Notes under the pieces: model-generated
Databases searched by the model: none
What the model was told of the DNA's origin: nothing
Seen by the model: the letters and a program-made list of their open reading frames with translations, nothing else
Position numbers and translations under genes: made by a program
Assembly (NCBI GenBank): GCA_002372015.1
Contig: DFIA01000017.1
Span: 1 to 24,202, forward strand
Reading direction: 5' to 3'
Length of the DNA: 24,202 bases
DNA from: Bacteroidales bacterium UBA3709
GTDB taxonomy: Bacteria; Bacteroidota; Bacteroidia; Bacteroidales; UBA932
Shown: positions 1-6,824 of the stretch, one piece after another
Layout of the letters: every line of letters starts with the position of its first letter
Numbering within the stretch: position 1 is the stretch's first letter

Positions 1-7
1 AAGGAGG
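1..7 (+). promoter_or_regulatory. Strong Shine-Dalgarno sequence ahead of the alpha-subunit gene
   Basis: AAGGAGG lies 8 bases before the ATG at 16. This near-perfect anti-16S complement fixes the start. The in-frame triplet TAA at 10-12 could be the stop of an upstream gene lying outside the window, but that cannot be confirmed. Comparable sites precede the next two cistrons (GGAGG at 1099-1103, AGGAG at 1881-1885). Most other starts in the window have none. Confidence 0.75.
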
Positions 8-15
8 AATAAATT

Positions 16-1098
16 ATGGCAGAACAGGAAATTACATTGATGAAAGGCAACGAGGCTATTGCTCATGCAGCAATTCGTTGCGGATGCGATGGATACTTTG
101 GTTATCCGATTACCCCTCAGAGCGAGGTGCTCGAAACCCTTGCCGAGCAAAAACCATGGGAAACTACCGGCATGGTAGTTCTTCAGGCAGAGAGTGAAAC
201 CTCCTCCATCAATATGGTTTACGGAGGTGCCGGATGCGGAAAAAAGGTTATGACTTCTTCTTCCAGCCCGGGAATCAGCCTTATGCAGGAAGGCTTGTCT
301 TATATGGCGGGCTGCGAGATTCCTTGTCTTGTTGTAAACGTAAGCCGTGGCGGTCCAGGTTTGGGAACTATTCAGCCAAGCCAGGCAGACTATTTCCAGA
401 GTTGTAAGGGTGGAGGACATGGCGACTATCGCCTGATAGTTCTTGCTCCTTCTTCAGTTCAGGAAATGGCTGATTTTGTGGATCTCTCATTTGAATTGGC
501 TTTCAAATACAGAAATCCGGCAATGATTTTAACCGATGGAGTTATAGGTCAGATGATGGAGAAGGTTGTACTTCCTCCATTCAAACCAAGAAGAACAGAA
601 GAGCAGATTATCAAGGAATGTCCTTGGGCTGCAACCGGAAGACCTAAGACACGTCAGCCGAATATTATTACTTCTTTGGAGTTGGATCCTGCCAAGATGG
701 AAGAAATAAATATCCGTATCCAGAAAAAGTATGCAGAAATTCAAGAGAAAGAAGTCAGATATGAGGAGTTCATGTTAGAAGATGCTGAATATGCAATATG
801 TGCATTTGGTTCTGCGGCGAGAATTGCCAAGAAAGCCATTGAGGATGCAAGGAAAGAGGGCATCAAAGTTGGTTTGCTCCGTCCGATAACTCTCTGGCCT
901 TTCCCTTATAAGGAAATAGAGGCCCTGAGCAAGAGGGTTAAAGGTATTCTTTCTTTGGAAATCAATGCCGGACAAATGGTTGAAGATATTCGCCTTGCTG
1001 TAAACGGAAGAATTCCTGTAAATCACTATGGCCGTTTGGGTGGAATTATTCCAGCTCCGGATGAGGTTGTAGCAGAACTTAAGAAAATGAAGAAATAG
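16..1098 (+). CDS. vorB: 2-oxoacid:ferredoxin oxidoreductase, alpha subunit (KorA/VorB type)
   Basis: This is the pyrimidine-binding/core subunit of a cytoplasmic thiamine-diphosphate 2-oxoacid:ferredoxin oxidoreductase. The family decarboxylates a 2-oxoacid to its acyl-CoA while reducing ferredoxin, or runs in reverse. The 360 residues contain GYPITPQSE (29-37), the SSSSPGISLMQEGLSY stretch, GGPGLGTIQPSQADYFQ and a GGHGDYR segment, followed by a C-terminal transketolase-C-like domain from about residue 255. The GTIQPSQADYF form resembles proteins annotated VorB (3-methyl-2-oxobutanoate dehydrogenase subunit). Substrate assignment between 2-oxoglutarate and branched-chain 2-oxoacids is not secure from sequence alone. 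It is followed after 13 bases by the beta subunit. A small ferredoxin-like delta subunit often precedes these genes and would lie outside the window. The start is set by the Shine-Dalgarno sequence at 1-7. Confidence 0.93.
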   Translation: MAEQEITLMKGNEAIAHAAIRCGCDGYFGYPITPQSEVLETLAEQKPWETTGMVVLQAESETSSINMVYGGAGCGKKVMTSSSSPGISLMQEGLSYMAGCEIPCLVVNVSRGGPGLGTIQPSQADYFQSCKGGGHGDYRLIVLAPSSVQEMADFVDLSFELAFKYRNPAMILTDGVIGQMMEKVVLPPFKPRRTEEQIIKECPWAATGRPKTRQPNIITSLELDPAKMEEINIRIQKKYAEIQEKEVRYEEFMLEDAEYAICAFGSAARIAKKAIEDARKEGIKVGLLRPITLWPFPYKEIEALSKRVKGILSLEINAGQMVEDIRLAVNGRIPVNHYGRLGGIIPAPDEVVAELKKMKK

Positions 1099-1111
1099 GG
1101 AGGTTCGCATT

Positions 1112-1879
1112 ATGGATATAAAAGAGATAATTCAACCCGAAAACTTAGTGTACCAAAAGCCTGAGCTTTTGAACGATACACCAATGCACTATTGCCCCGG
1201 TTGTAGCCATGGCGTTGTGCATAAGCTTGTTTCTGAGGTTATTGCCGATATGGGCATGTCAGATAAAACAATTGGCGTTTCTCCTGTGGGATGTGCCGTT
1301 TTTGCATACAAGTATATAGATATAGACTGGGAAGAAGCTGCTCACGGAAGGGCTCCAGCTTTGGCTACTGCAATTAAGAGACTTTGGCCAAATCGCTTAG
1401 TGTTCACTTATCAGGGAGACGGAGACTTGGCTTGTATCGGTACTGCCGAAACAATTCATGCTCTTAACCGTGGCGAAAACATTACCATAATATTTGTAAA
1501 CAATGCTATCTATGGTATGACCGGTGGTCAGATGGCACCTACAACTCTTATGGGTATGAAAACAGCTACCTGCCCTTATGGTAGAGATGCAAAACTTCAT
1601 GGTTATCCTTTAAAAATAGCAGATATAGCAGCTCAATTGGAAGGAACATGCTATGTTACAAGACAGAGCGTTCATACAGTTGCTGCTATCAACAAGGCTA
1701 AGAAGGCTCTCAAGAAGGCATTTGAATATAATATGGCAGGCAAGGGCTCTTGCCTTGTAGAAATGGTTTCTACTTGTAATTCAGGCTGGAAACTCTCTCC
1801 TGCAAAAGCCAATAAGTGGATGGAAGACAATATGTTCCCATTCTACAACATAGGAGACCTTAAAGATATTAACCAATAA
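1112..1879 (+). CDS. korB: 2-oxoacid:ferredoxin oxidoreductase, beta subunit (TPP-binding)
   Basis: This is the thiamine-diphosphate and [4Fe-4S] cluster subunit of the same complex. In its 255 residues, CPGC (28-31), Cys61 in VGCAVF and Cys222 in STCNSGW are candidate cluster ligands by comparison with the family. GDGD (102-105) followed by NNAIYGMTGGQ (130-140) is the diphosphate/Mg2+ binding motif. The length is normal for stand-alone beta subunits of this type. Translation starts at ATG 1112, 8 bases after GGAGG at 1099-1103. The gene is one operon with the alpha (upstream) and gamma (12 bases downstream) subunits. The subunit assignment is very secure. The precise 2-oxoacid substrate is inferred only from the family; 2-oxoglutarate or branched-chain 2-oxoacids are most likely. 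Confidence 0.93.
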   Translation: MDIKEIIQPENLVYQKPELLNDTPMHYCPGCSHGVVHKLVSEVIADMGMSDKTIGVSPVGCAVFAYKYIDIDWEEAAHGRAPALATAIKRLWPNRLVFTYQGDGDLACIGTAETIHALNRGENITIIFVNNAIYGMTGGQMAPTTLMGMKTATCPYGRDAKLHGYPLKIADIAAQLEGTCYVTRQSVHTVAAINKAKKALKKAFEYNMAGKGSCLVEMVSTCNSGWKLSPAKANKWMEDNMFPFYNIGDLKDINQ

Positions 1880-1891
1880 AAGGAGCGTAAG

Positions 1892-2428
1892 ATGAAACAA
1901 GAAATTATTATTGCCGGATTCGGTGGACAGGGGGTTCTGTCTATGGGAAAAATCCTTGCATATTCCGGACTAATTGAAGGCAAGGAAGTTACTTGGATGC
2001 CAGCTTACGGTCCTGAGCAACGTGGTGGTACAGCCAATGTTACCGTTATAGTAAGCGATGAAGAAATATCTTCTCCTATCCTTTCTACATACGATACCGC
2101 AATTATTCTCAACCAACCTTCTATGGAAAAGTTTGAGAAAACCGTAAAACCGGGCGGTACTCTTATTTATGATGGCTACGGTATAAACATACCTCCAACA
2201 CGTACAGATATAAATATCTATCGTGTTGATGCTATGGATGTTGCTGCAAAGATGAATCTTATTAAGATATTCAATATGATTCTTCTTGGTAGCTACCTTA
2301 AACTTCATCCTATTGTGGAGATAGAAAGTGTACTAAAAGCTCTTAAAAAGACACTTCCGGAAAGACATCATGGGCTTATTCCTCAAAACGAAGAAGCTAT
2401 TAAGAAAGGTATGGAATTGGTAGGCTGA
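1892..2428 (+). CDS. korC: 2-oxoacid:ferredoxin oxidoreductase, gamma subunit
   Basis: This is the gamma subunit (POR gamma domain), about 178 residues, matching the stand-alone family length. The N-terminus has the Rossmann-like motif AGFGGQGVLSMGK (about residues 8-20), followed by YGPEQRGGTANVTVI, the signature segment of this domain, which by family knowledge contributes to CoA handling. It is the last gene of the alpha-beta-gamma set and is followed by a hairpin terminator at about 2460-2500. Translation starts at ATG 1892 with AGGAG at 1881-1885. No ferredoxin-type (delta) subunit is found between or after the genes, so electrons presumably leave via the beta-subunit cluster to free ferredoxin or through an upstream-encoded delta subunit. 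Confidence 0.92.
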   Translation: MKQEIIIAGFGGQGVLSMGKILAYSGLIEGKEVTWMPAYGPEQRGGTANVTVIVSDEEISSPILSTYDTAIILNQPSMEKFEKTVKPGGTLIYDGYGINIPPTRTDINIYRVDAMDVAAKMNLIKIFNMILLGSYLKLHPIVEIESVLKALKKTLPERHHGLIPQNEEAIKKGMELVG

Positions 2429-2459
2429 GTTTAATACTACGTAATAGTTTTTAGGAGAT

Positions 2460-2500
2460 GGGGCTGACTAAAAAATATTTTGGCAGCCCTCTTTTCTTTT
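2460..2500 (+). terminator. Rho-independent terminator after the oxidoreductase operon
   Basis: GGGCTG (2461-2466) pairs with CAGCCC (2484-2489). The loop is AT-rich, and the stem is followed by a pyrimidine tract with mostly T residues (2490-2502). It lies 32 bases after the gamma-subunit stop, before the cytochrome bd operon. The stem is only about 6-7 bp, so termination strength is uncertain. Confidence 0.65.
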
Positions 2501-2504
2501 TTAT

Positions 2505-2524
2505 CCGGCCGGCCGCTAAAGCGG
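2505..2524. other. GC-rich palindromic segment upstream of the cytochrome bd operon
   Basis: CCGGCCGGCC (2505-2514) contains the 8-base palindrome GGCCGGCC (2507-2514). It runs into a second inverted repeat, CCGC-TAAA-GCGG (2513-2524). This GC island sits between the preceding terminator and the predicted promoter of the DUF4492-cydAB operon, in otherwise AT-rich DNA. It could be an operator, a second weak hairpin, or chance. Confidence 0.35.
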
Positions 2525-2536
2525 AGGAAAATTTAT

Positions 2537-2544
2537 TAACTTTG
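2537..2544 (+). promoter_or_regulatory. Candidate Bacteroidota -7 promoter box for the cytochrome bd operon
   Basis: TAACTTTG matches the Bacteroidota -7 consensus TAnnTTTG exactly. No TTG-type -33 element is visible at the usual distance. The predicted transcript start (about 2550) coincides with the GTG start of the next gene at 2549, so either the transcript is near-leaderless or the true start or promoter lies elsewhere. Confidence 0.4.
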
Positions 2545-2548
2545 GATA

Positions 2549-2758
2549 GTGAATGTCTTTGCTCGCATATTCAAGTTTTATAAAGAAGGCTTCCAAAATA
2601 TGGAAGTAGGCAAGAGTTTGTGGTTTATTATTTTGATAAAACTTGTAATTATGTTTCTGATTCTTAGGCTATTTTTCTTTAAACCGGAACTTCGGCATTA
2701 TAAGACTGAGCAACAGAAGGCCACTCATGTAATAGAAAATCTGACAAAACAACCTTGA
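2549..2758 (+). CDS. DUF4492-type small membrane protein preceding cytochrome bd
   Basis: This 69-residue protein has a short basic N-terminal segment (NVFARIFKFYKEGF), one hydrophobic membrane helix at about residues 22-44 (KSLWFIILIKLVIMFLILRL) and a charged C-terminal tail. It resembles the DUF4492 family, found in Bacteroidota directly upstream of cydA. The function is not established. The position (one base between its stop and the cydA ATG) suggests an accessory subunit or assembly factor of the bd oxidase, analogous in placement to CydX, though no homology to CydX is evident. The start is GTG at 2549, and an in-frame stop lies just upstream at 2537-2539. A later in-frame ATG (Met18, at about 2600) would shorten it just before the helix. 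Confidence 0.82.
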   Translation: MNVFARIFKFYKEGFQNMEVGKSLWFIILIKLVIMFLILRLFFFKPELRHYKTEQQKATHVIENLTKQP

Positions 2759-2759
2759 T

Positions 2760-4331
2760 ATGATACTCACATCATTAGTAGATGCCTCTCGTTTGCAGTT
2801 TGCCCTAACTGCTATGTTTCACTGGCTTTTTGTACCCCTGACACTTGGCCTTGGGATATTGATAGCGATATTTGAAACTAAGTACTACAAGACAAACGAT
2901 GAATCTTGGAAGAAACTTACCCAATTCTGGAGTAGAATCTTTGCCATTAATTTTGCCTGTGGAGTTGCAACAGGTATTATTTTGGAATTTGAGTTCGGAA
3001 CCAACTGGAGCAATTATTCTTGGTTTGTAGGAGATATATTTGGGGCACCGCTTGCAATAGAAGGTATATTTGCTTTCTTTATGGAAAGTACATTCTTTGC
3101 TGTTATGTATTTTGGTTGGAATAAGGTTAGCAAGGGTTTTCACCTTCTTTCCACTTGGCTAACAGCAATAGGCGCCAATTTGTCTGCATACTGGATTCTT
3201 ACAGCTAATGCTTGGATGCAGCATCCAATTGGTGTGGCTTTCAATCCAGTTACTGCACGTAACGAAATGGTTGATTTTTGGTCTATAGTTTTTTCGCCGG
3301 TAACATTATCAAAGTTCTTTCATAGCGTAATGAGCGGTTTTCTTGTAGCAGCTGTTGTAGTAATAGGGGTTTCGTGTTGGTATATTAAGAAGAAGTGCAA
3401 CAAAGAATTTGCTCATCGCAGTATAAAATATGCCAGTGTGTTTGGTCTTATATCACTGTTGTTGCTAATGATTACGGGCCATACTTCAGCTGTAACCGTA
3501 GCTCGTACCCAGCCTATGAAGTTGGCGGCTATGGAGGGCTTATACAGAGGAGAAAACGGAACTCCTTTTGTGGGCTTTGCTATTCTGAATCCTAAAAAGA
3601 GTTACAACAACACAGAAAAGCCTTATATAGTAAACCTGTCTGTACCTAAGGCACTTTCGTTTATGGTAGATTCAGACTTTAACAGCTTTGTGCCTGGCAT
3701 CAGCGATATTATAGAGGGCGGATATAAGTACAAAACTTTAGATGGAGAAGAAAAAACAGCTATCTCCTTTCAGGAGAAGGTAGAGAGAGGGAATATGGCC
3801 AGAAGAGCTCTTGCATTGTATGGGCAATACAAAGACGATCCTGATACTCTAAAGAGAAATGAAATTCTCTCACAGGCAAAGTCGTATCTTGATAAAAATT
3901 TTGAGTACTTTGGCTATGGCTTTCTCAAAAATCCGGAAGAAAGCATTCCTAATGTTCCACTGACCTTCTACTCTTTTAGGATTATGGTAATGCTTGGCGG
4001 GTATTTTATGTTGTTTATGTTATTATGCTATTTTTTCTGCCGAAAGAAAGTTTTGGAAAAGAAAAACTGGTTTCTGGTGCTGTCTATTATCTCAGTGCCT
4101 TTGGTATATATTTGCGCAGAGGCCGGTTGGGTTGTAGCTGAAGTAGGAAGACAGCCTTGGACTATACAAGATTTACTGCCGGTAGGTGCTTCTGTATCAG
4201 GAGTGTCTGCTAATAATGTCTGGACTACTCTTATTATTTTTGCAGTGCTGTTTACAACTCTTCTTATAGCAGAATTAAAGATAGCCTTCAATCAGATAAA
4301 GAAGGGCCCGGAAGGAATTACATGGAATTAA
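2760..4331 (+). CDS. cydA: Cytochrome bd quinol oxidase subunit I (CydA)
   Basis: This is subunit I of the cytochrome bd quinol:O2 oxidoreductase in the inner membrane, carrying hemes b558, b595 and d. It has 523 residues, close to the E. coli length. Visible family residues are His21 in FHWLFVPLTLG, Glu101 and Glu109 in IEGIFAFFMES, His188 in KFFHSVMSG, the QPMKLAAMEG quinol-loop motif (251-260), Arg407/Met409 in SFRIMV and GRQPW (463-467). The equivalents of E. coli His19, Glu99, Glu107, His186 and Met393 are therefore all present, and the protein should be functional. The loop after residue 260 is long (about 140 residues to the next helix). It starts one base after the DUF4492 gene, implying translational coupling. 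A high-affinity oxidase of this kind fits a nanaerobic Bacteroidales. Confidence 0.97.
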   Translation: MILTSLVDASRLQFALTAMFHWLFVPLTLGLGILIAIFETKYYKTNDESWKKLTQFWSRIFAINFACGVATGIILEFEFGTNWSNYSWFVGDIFGAPLAIEGIFAFFMESTFFAVMYFGWNKVSKGFHLLSTWLTAIGANLSAYWILTANAWMQHPIGVAFNPVTARNEMVDFWSIVFSPVTLSKFFHSVMSGFLVAAVVVIGVSCWYIKKKCNKEFAHRSIKYASVFGLISLLLLMITGHTSAVTVARTQPMKLAAMEGLYRGENGTPFVGFAILNPKKSYNNTEKPYIVNLSVPKALSFMVDSDFNSFVPGISDIIEGGYKYKTLDGEEKTAISFQEKVERGNMARRALALYGQYKDDPDTLKRNEILSQAKSYLDKNFEYFGYGFLKNPEESIPNVPLTFYSFRIMVMLGGYFMLFMLLCYFFCRKKVLEKKNWFLVLSIISVPLVYICAEAGWVVAEVGRQPWTIQDLLPVGASVSGVSANNVWTTLIIFAVLFTTLLIAELKIAFNQIKKGPEGITWN

Positions 4332-4354
4332 ACACTACTTAAACAGATATCACA

Positions 4355-5500
4355 ATGACAACATATCATTTTCTACAGCTTTACTGGTGGGCAATTGTTT
4401 CTGTTTTAGGCGCCGCCTTGGTATTCCTTATGTTTGTTCAAGGTGGGCAAACTCTCTTTGGAAGTGTTGCCAAAACAGAAGACGAAAAGAAAATTCTATT
4501 GTCTTTGTTTGGTCATAAATGGGAAATTACTTTTACAACTCTGGTAACATTTGGCGGAGCTATATTTGCTTCATTCCCTTTGTTTTATTCTACGAGTTTT
4601 GGGGGCGCATATTGGCTTTGGATAATTATATTACTGTCTTTTGTGCTTCAGGCTTTTTCTTATGAATTCAGGAGCCGAGAAAAAAACTTGCTCGGCAAAA
4701 AGACTTACGAAGCCTTCTTGAAGATAAATGGTTTTGTTGGTACATTGCTCATAGGTGTGGCTGTTGCTACATTTGTTACGGGTGGAAATTATTCCATGGA
4801 TAAAATGAATCTTACCCTCGGAGCTTCTAATATGGTATCGTTCTGGACCAACGATTATAGGGGTTTAGAGCTTATAATAAAGCCTGTTAATCTTCTCTTA
4901 GGTATTGCTGTTTTCTTAGTAGCGAGGTTGTTAGGCCTTTTGTTTGTGTTTACTCAATGCTCTAAAATGGAGGGCGATGCAGCAGCGGATATGGTTAGTA
5001 AGAGCCTTAGCAAGATTAAAGTTACATGGTCTGGTTTTTTAGCCTTTTTTGTAGCCTTTGTGGTAATATGGCTAAATGCAGATGGGTATAGAGTAGATAC
5101 TGCTTCTCCTCTATTCAACGGAATAGATGGACCTATAGTGGCCGAAAAATACGCATACCTGCACAATATGTTAAAAATGTGGCTTATAGCTGTTATTTTT
5201 CTTATGGGTGTAGTGCTTGTGTTGGTAGGCATGGCAAGGCTGATGGCATATAAAAAACCGTCTTTCTATGTAACAGGATTAGGTGTATTTCTTGCGGTTC
5301 TGGGAATTCTGCTGAATATAGGGTTTGGAGATATGGCCTATTTTCATTCGTTGTACGATATTCAAAGTTCGCTAACTTTATATAATAGTTCGTCCAGTTT
5401 ATACACTCTAAAGACCATGGCGTGGGTTTCTCTTGCAGTTCCTTTTGTGATACTCTATATAGCCTATGTCTGGAAGAAGATGACCGCAATTAAGAAATAA
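4355..5500 (+). CDS. cydB: Cytochrome bd quinol oxidase subunit II (CydB)
   Basis: This is subunit II of the bd oxidase, a heme-free polytopic membrane protein that pairs with CydA. It has 381 residues (E. coli about 379) and eight to nine hydrophobic helices. The N-terminal YWWAIVSVLGAALVFLMFVQGGQ helix is followed by the conserved loop/helix WEITFTTLVTFGGAIFASFP (56-75) and the cytoplasmic FSYEFRSRE motif (101-109), corresponding to the FxYR motif of the family. It lies 23 bases after cydA without a Shine-Dalgarno sequence and only two bases before the symporter start. The four genes DUF4492-cydA-cydB-symporter therefore form one transcription unit. Confidence 0.96.
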   Translation: MTTYHFLQLYWWAIVSVLGAALVFLMFVQGGQTLFGSVAKTEDEKKILLSLFGHKWEITFTTLVTFGGAIFASFPLFYSTSFGGAYWLWIIILLSFVLQAFSYEFRSREKNLLGKKTYEAFLKINGFVGTLLIGVAVATFVTGGNYSMDKMNLTLGASNMVSFWTNDYRGLELIIKPVNLLLGIAVFLVARLLGLLFVFTQCSKMEGDAAADMVSKSLSKIKVTWSGFLAFFVAFVVIWLNADGYRVDTASPLFNGIDGPIVAEKYAYLHNMLKMWLIAVIFLMGVVLVLVGMARLMAYKKPSFYVTGLGVFLAVLGILLNIGFGDMAYFHSLYDIQSSLTLYNSSSSLYTLKTMAWVSLAVPFVILYIAYVWKKMTAIKK

Positions 5501-5502
5501 AT

Positions 5503-6699
5503 ATGGGAAGTACAAAAGGCTTCAAATTAGGGTTGCTCCCTAAGATTATTATAGCTATTATTCTCGGTATAGTATGTTCTTTGTTTTTTCCGGTTTGGGC
5601 AGCGCGCATATTTGCCACATTTAATTCGCTGTTTGGTACTTTTTTGAGCTTCATAATACCGCTCTTGATATTAGGTTTGGTGGCTCCGGGTATAGCAGAA
5701 ATGGGACAAAGGGCCGGTAAACTATTGGTGATAACTCTTTTATTGGCATACGCTTCTACCATATTTGCAGGATACCTGTCTTACTTTACTTGCGAGCTGA
5801 CTTATCCTATATTTCTAACTAAAGACTCCTCGTTGGCATTAGCAGCTCTCTCTGAGTCTTCTACAGTTTCTCCTTATTTTGAAATAGGTGCGCCTCCTGT
5901 ATTCGGAGTAATGACAGCTCTGGTACTTGCCTTTGTGCTTGGTTTAGGTGCAGCCTATTCAAAGGCAGATACCATGATAAAGGTGCTCTCAGATTTTAAG
6001 GAGATCATTAACTTGATAATAAGAAGCATAATTATTCCTTTATTGCCGTTTTACATATTTGGAATCTTTCTCATTCTTGGAATAGATGGTCAGGTTGCAG
6101 CAATTCTTAAATTGTTTGTTAAAGTAATTGTAATAATTTTTGTAATGCACATAAGCCTGCTGCTGATACAGTTTATAGTGGCGGGTGTTGTAAGTGGTAA
6201 GAATCCTTTTAGGTGCCTTTGGAACATGCTGCCGGCGTATGTTACAGCACTTGGCACTCAGTCTTCTGCAGCCACTATACCGGTAACTTTACAGCAGGTC
6301 AGAAAAAACGGAGTGGATAATGGTGTTTCTTCCTTTACGGTACCGTTATGTGCAACTATTCATCTTAGTGGCAGTATGCTGAAAATAGTGGCTTGTGCGT
6401 TTGCCATAATGTGGGTGGCCGGTTTATCTGTGAACATAGGTCTTTACTCGGGTTTTATATTTATGCTGGCTATAACAATGGTAGCAGCACCAGGGGTTCC
6501 TGGCGGAGCTATTATGGCAGCCCTTGCTGTGTTGGAGGAATTTCTTGGCTTTGACGCTACTTTACAGGCGCTTATGATTGCCCTCTATATAACTATGGAT
6601 AGTTTTGGTACAGCCTGCAATGTAACCGGCGATGGAGCCATAGCCTTAATTGTAGATAAAGCTTACAAATTTGGCGAACAGCCTAACAAAAAAGCATAA
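5503..6699 (+). CDS. Dicarboxylate/amino acid:cation symporter (glutamate-transporter fold), atypical binding site
   Basis: This 398-residue polytopic membrane protein belongs to the DAACS/SLC1 family. The HP1 serine-rich motif QSSAATIP (253-260), the HP2 motif VPGGA (332-336) and the TM8 segment MDSFGTACNVTGDGA (365-379) are clear. Two canonical sites differ. The TM7 motif NMDGT, which supplies Na+ ligands in GltPh, reads HLSGS (287-291). The TM8 arginine that binds the acidic side chain (GltPh Arg397) aligns with Gly369. The TM8 aspartates and asparagine (Asp366, Asn373, Asp377) are retained. The substrate is therefore probably not aspartate or glutamate, and cation coupling may differ; the actual substrate is unknown. 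Its start is two bases after cydB, so it is co-transcribed with the oxidase. The reading frame is intact. Confidence 0.88.
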   Translation: MGSTKGFKLGLLPKIIIAIILGIVCSLFFPVWAARIFATFNSLFGTFLSFIIPLLILGLVAPGIAEMGQRAGKLLVITLLLAYASTIFAGYLSYFTCELTYPIFLTKDSSLALAALSESSTVSPYFEIGAPPVFGVMTALVLAFVLGLGAAYSKADTMIKVLSDFKEIINLIIRSIIIPLLPFYIFGIFLILGIDGQVAAILKLFVKVIVIIFVMHISLLLIQFIVAGVVSGKNPFRCLWNMLPAYVTALGTQSSAATIPVTLQQVRKNGVDNGVSSFTVPLCATIHLSGSMLKIVACAFAIMWVAGLSVNIGLYSGFIFMLAITMVAAPGVPGGAIMAALAVLEEFLGFDATLQALMIALYITMDSFGTACNVTGDGAIALIVDKAYKFGEQPNKKA

Positions 6700-6713
6700 T
6701 ATTCAAGATTTGA

Positions 6714-6737
6714 TTAAGAATTTTTCTTTTTTCTTAA
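6714..6737 (+). terminator. Weak AT-rich hairpin after the symporter gene
   Basis: TTAAGAA (6714-6720) can pair with TTCTTAA (6731-6737) around a T-rich loop, 15 bases after the symporter stop. With no G:C-rich stem it is a poor terminator, and read-through toward the hydrogenase genes is possible. No better candidate is visible in this gap. Confidence 0.25.
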
Positions 6738-6776
6738 AAATTTATTGAATTTGATAATTGTAAAGATATTTTGTTA

Positions 6777-6784
6777 TATCTTTA
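6777..6784 (+). promoter_or_regulatory. Candidate promoter of the hydrogenase operon
   Basis: TATCTTTA resembles the Bacteroidota -7 box TAnnTTTG with the last G replaced by A. Several upstream TTG triplets (for example at 6759-6761) could act as the -33 element, but the spacing is not ideal. It would give a leader of about 35 bases before the ATG at 6825. Confidence 0.35.
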
Positions 6785-6824
6785 CGCCCCGTATTCAAAA
6801 TAGTAGAATAACTACATTACACTT

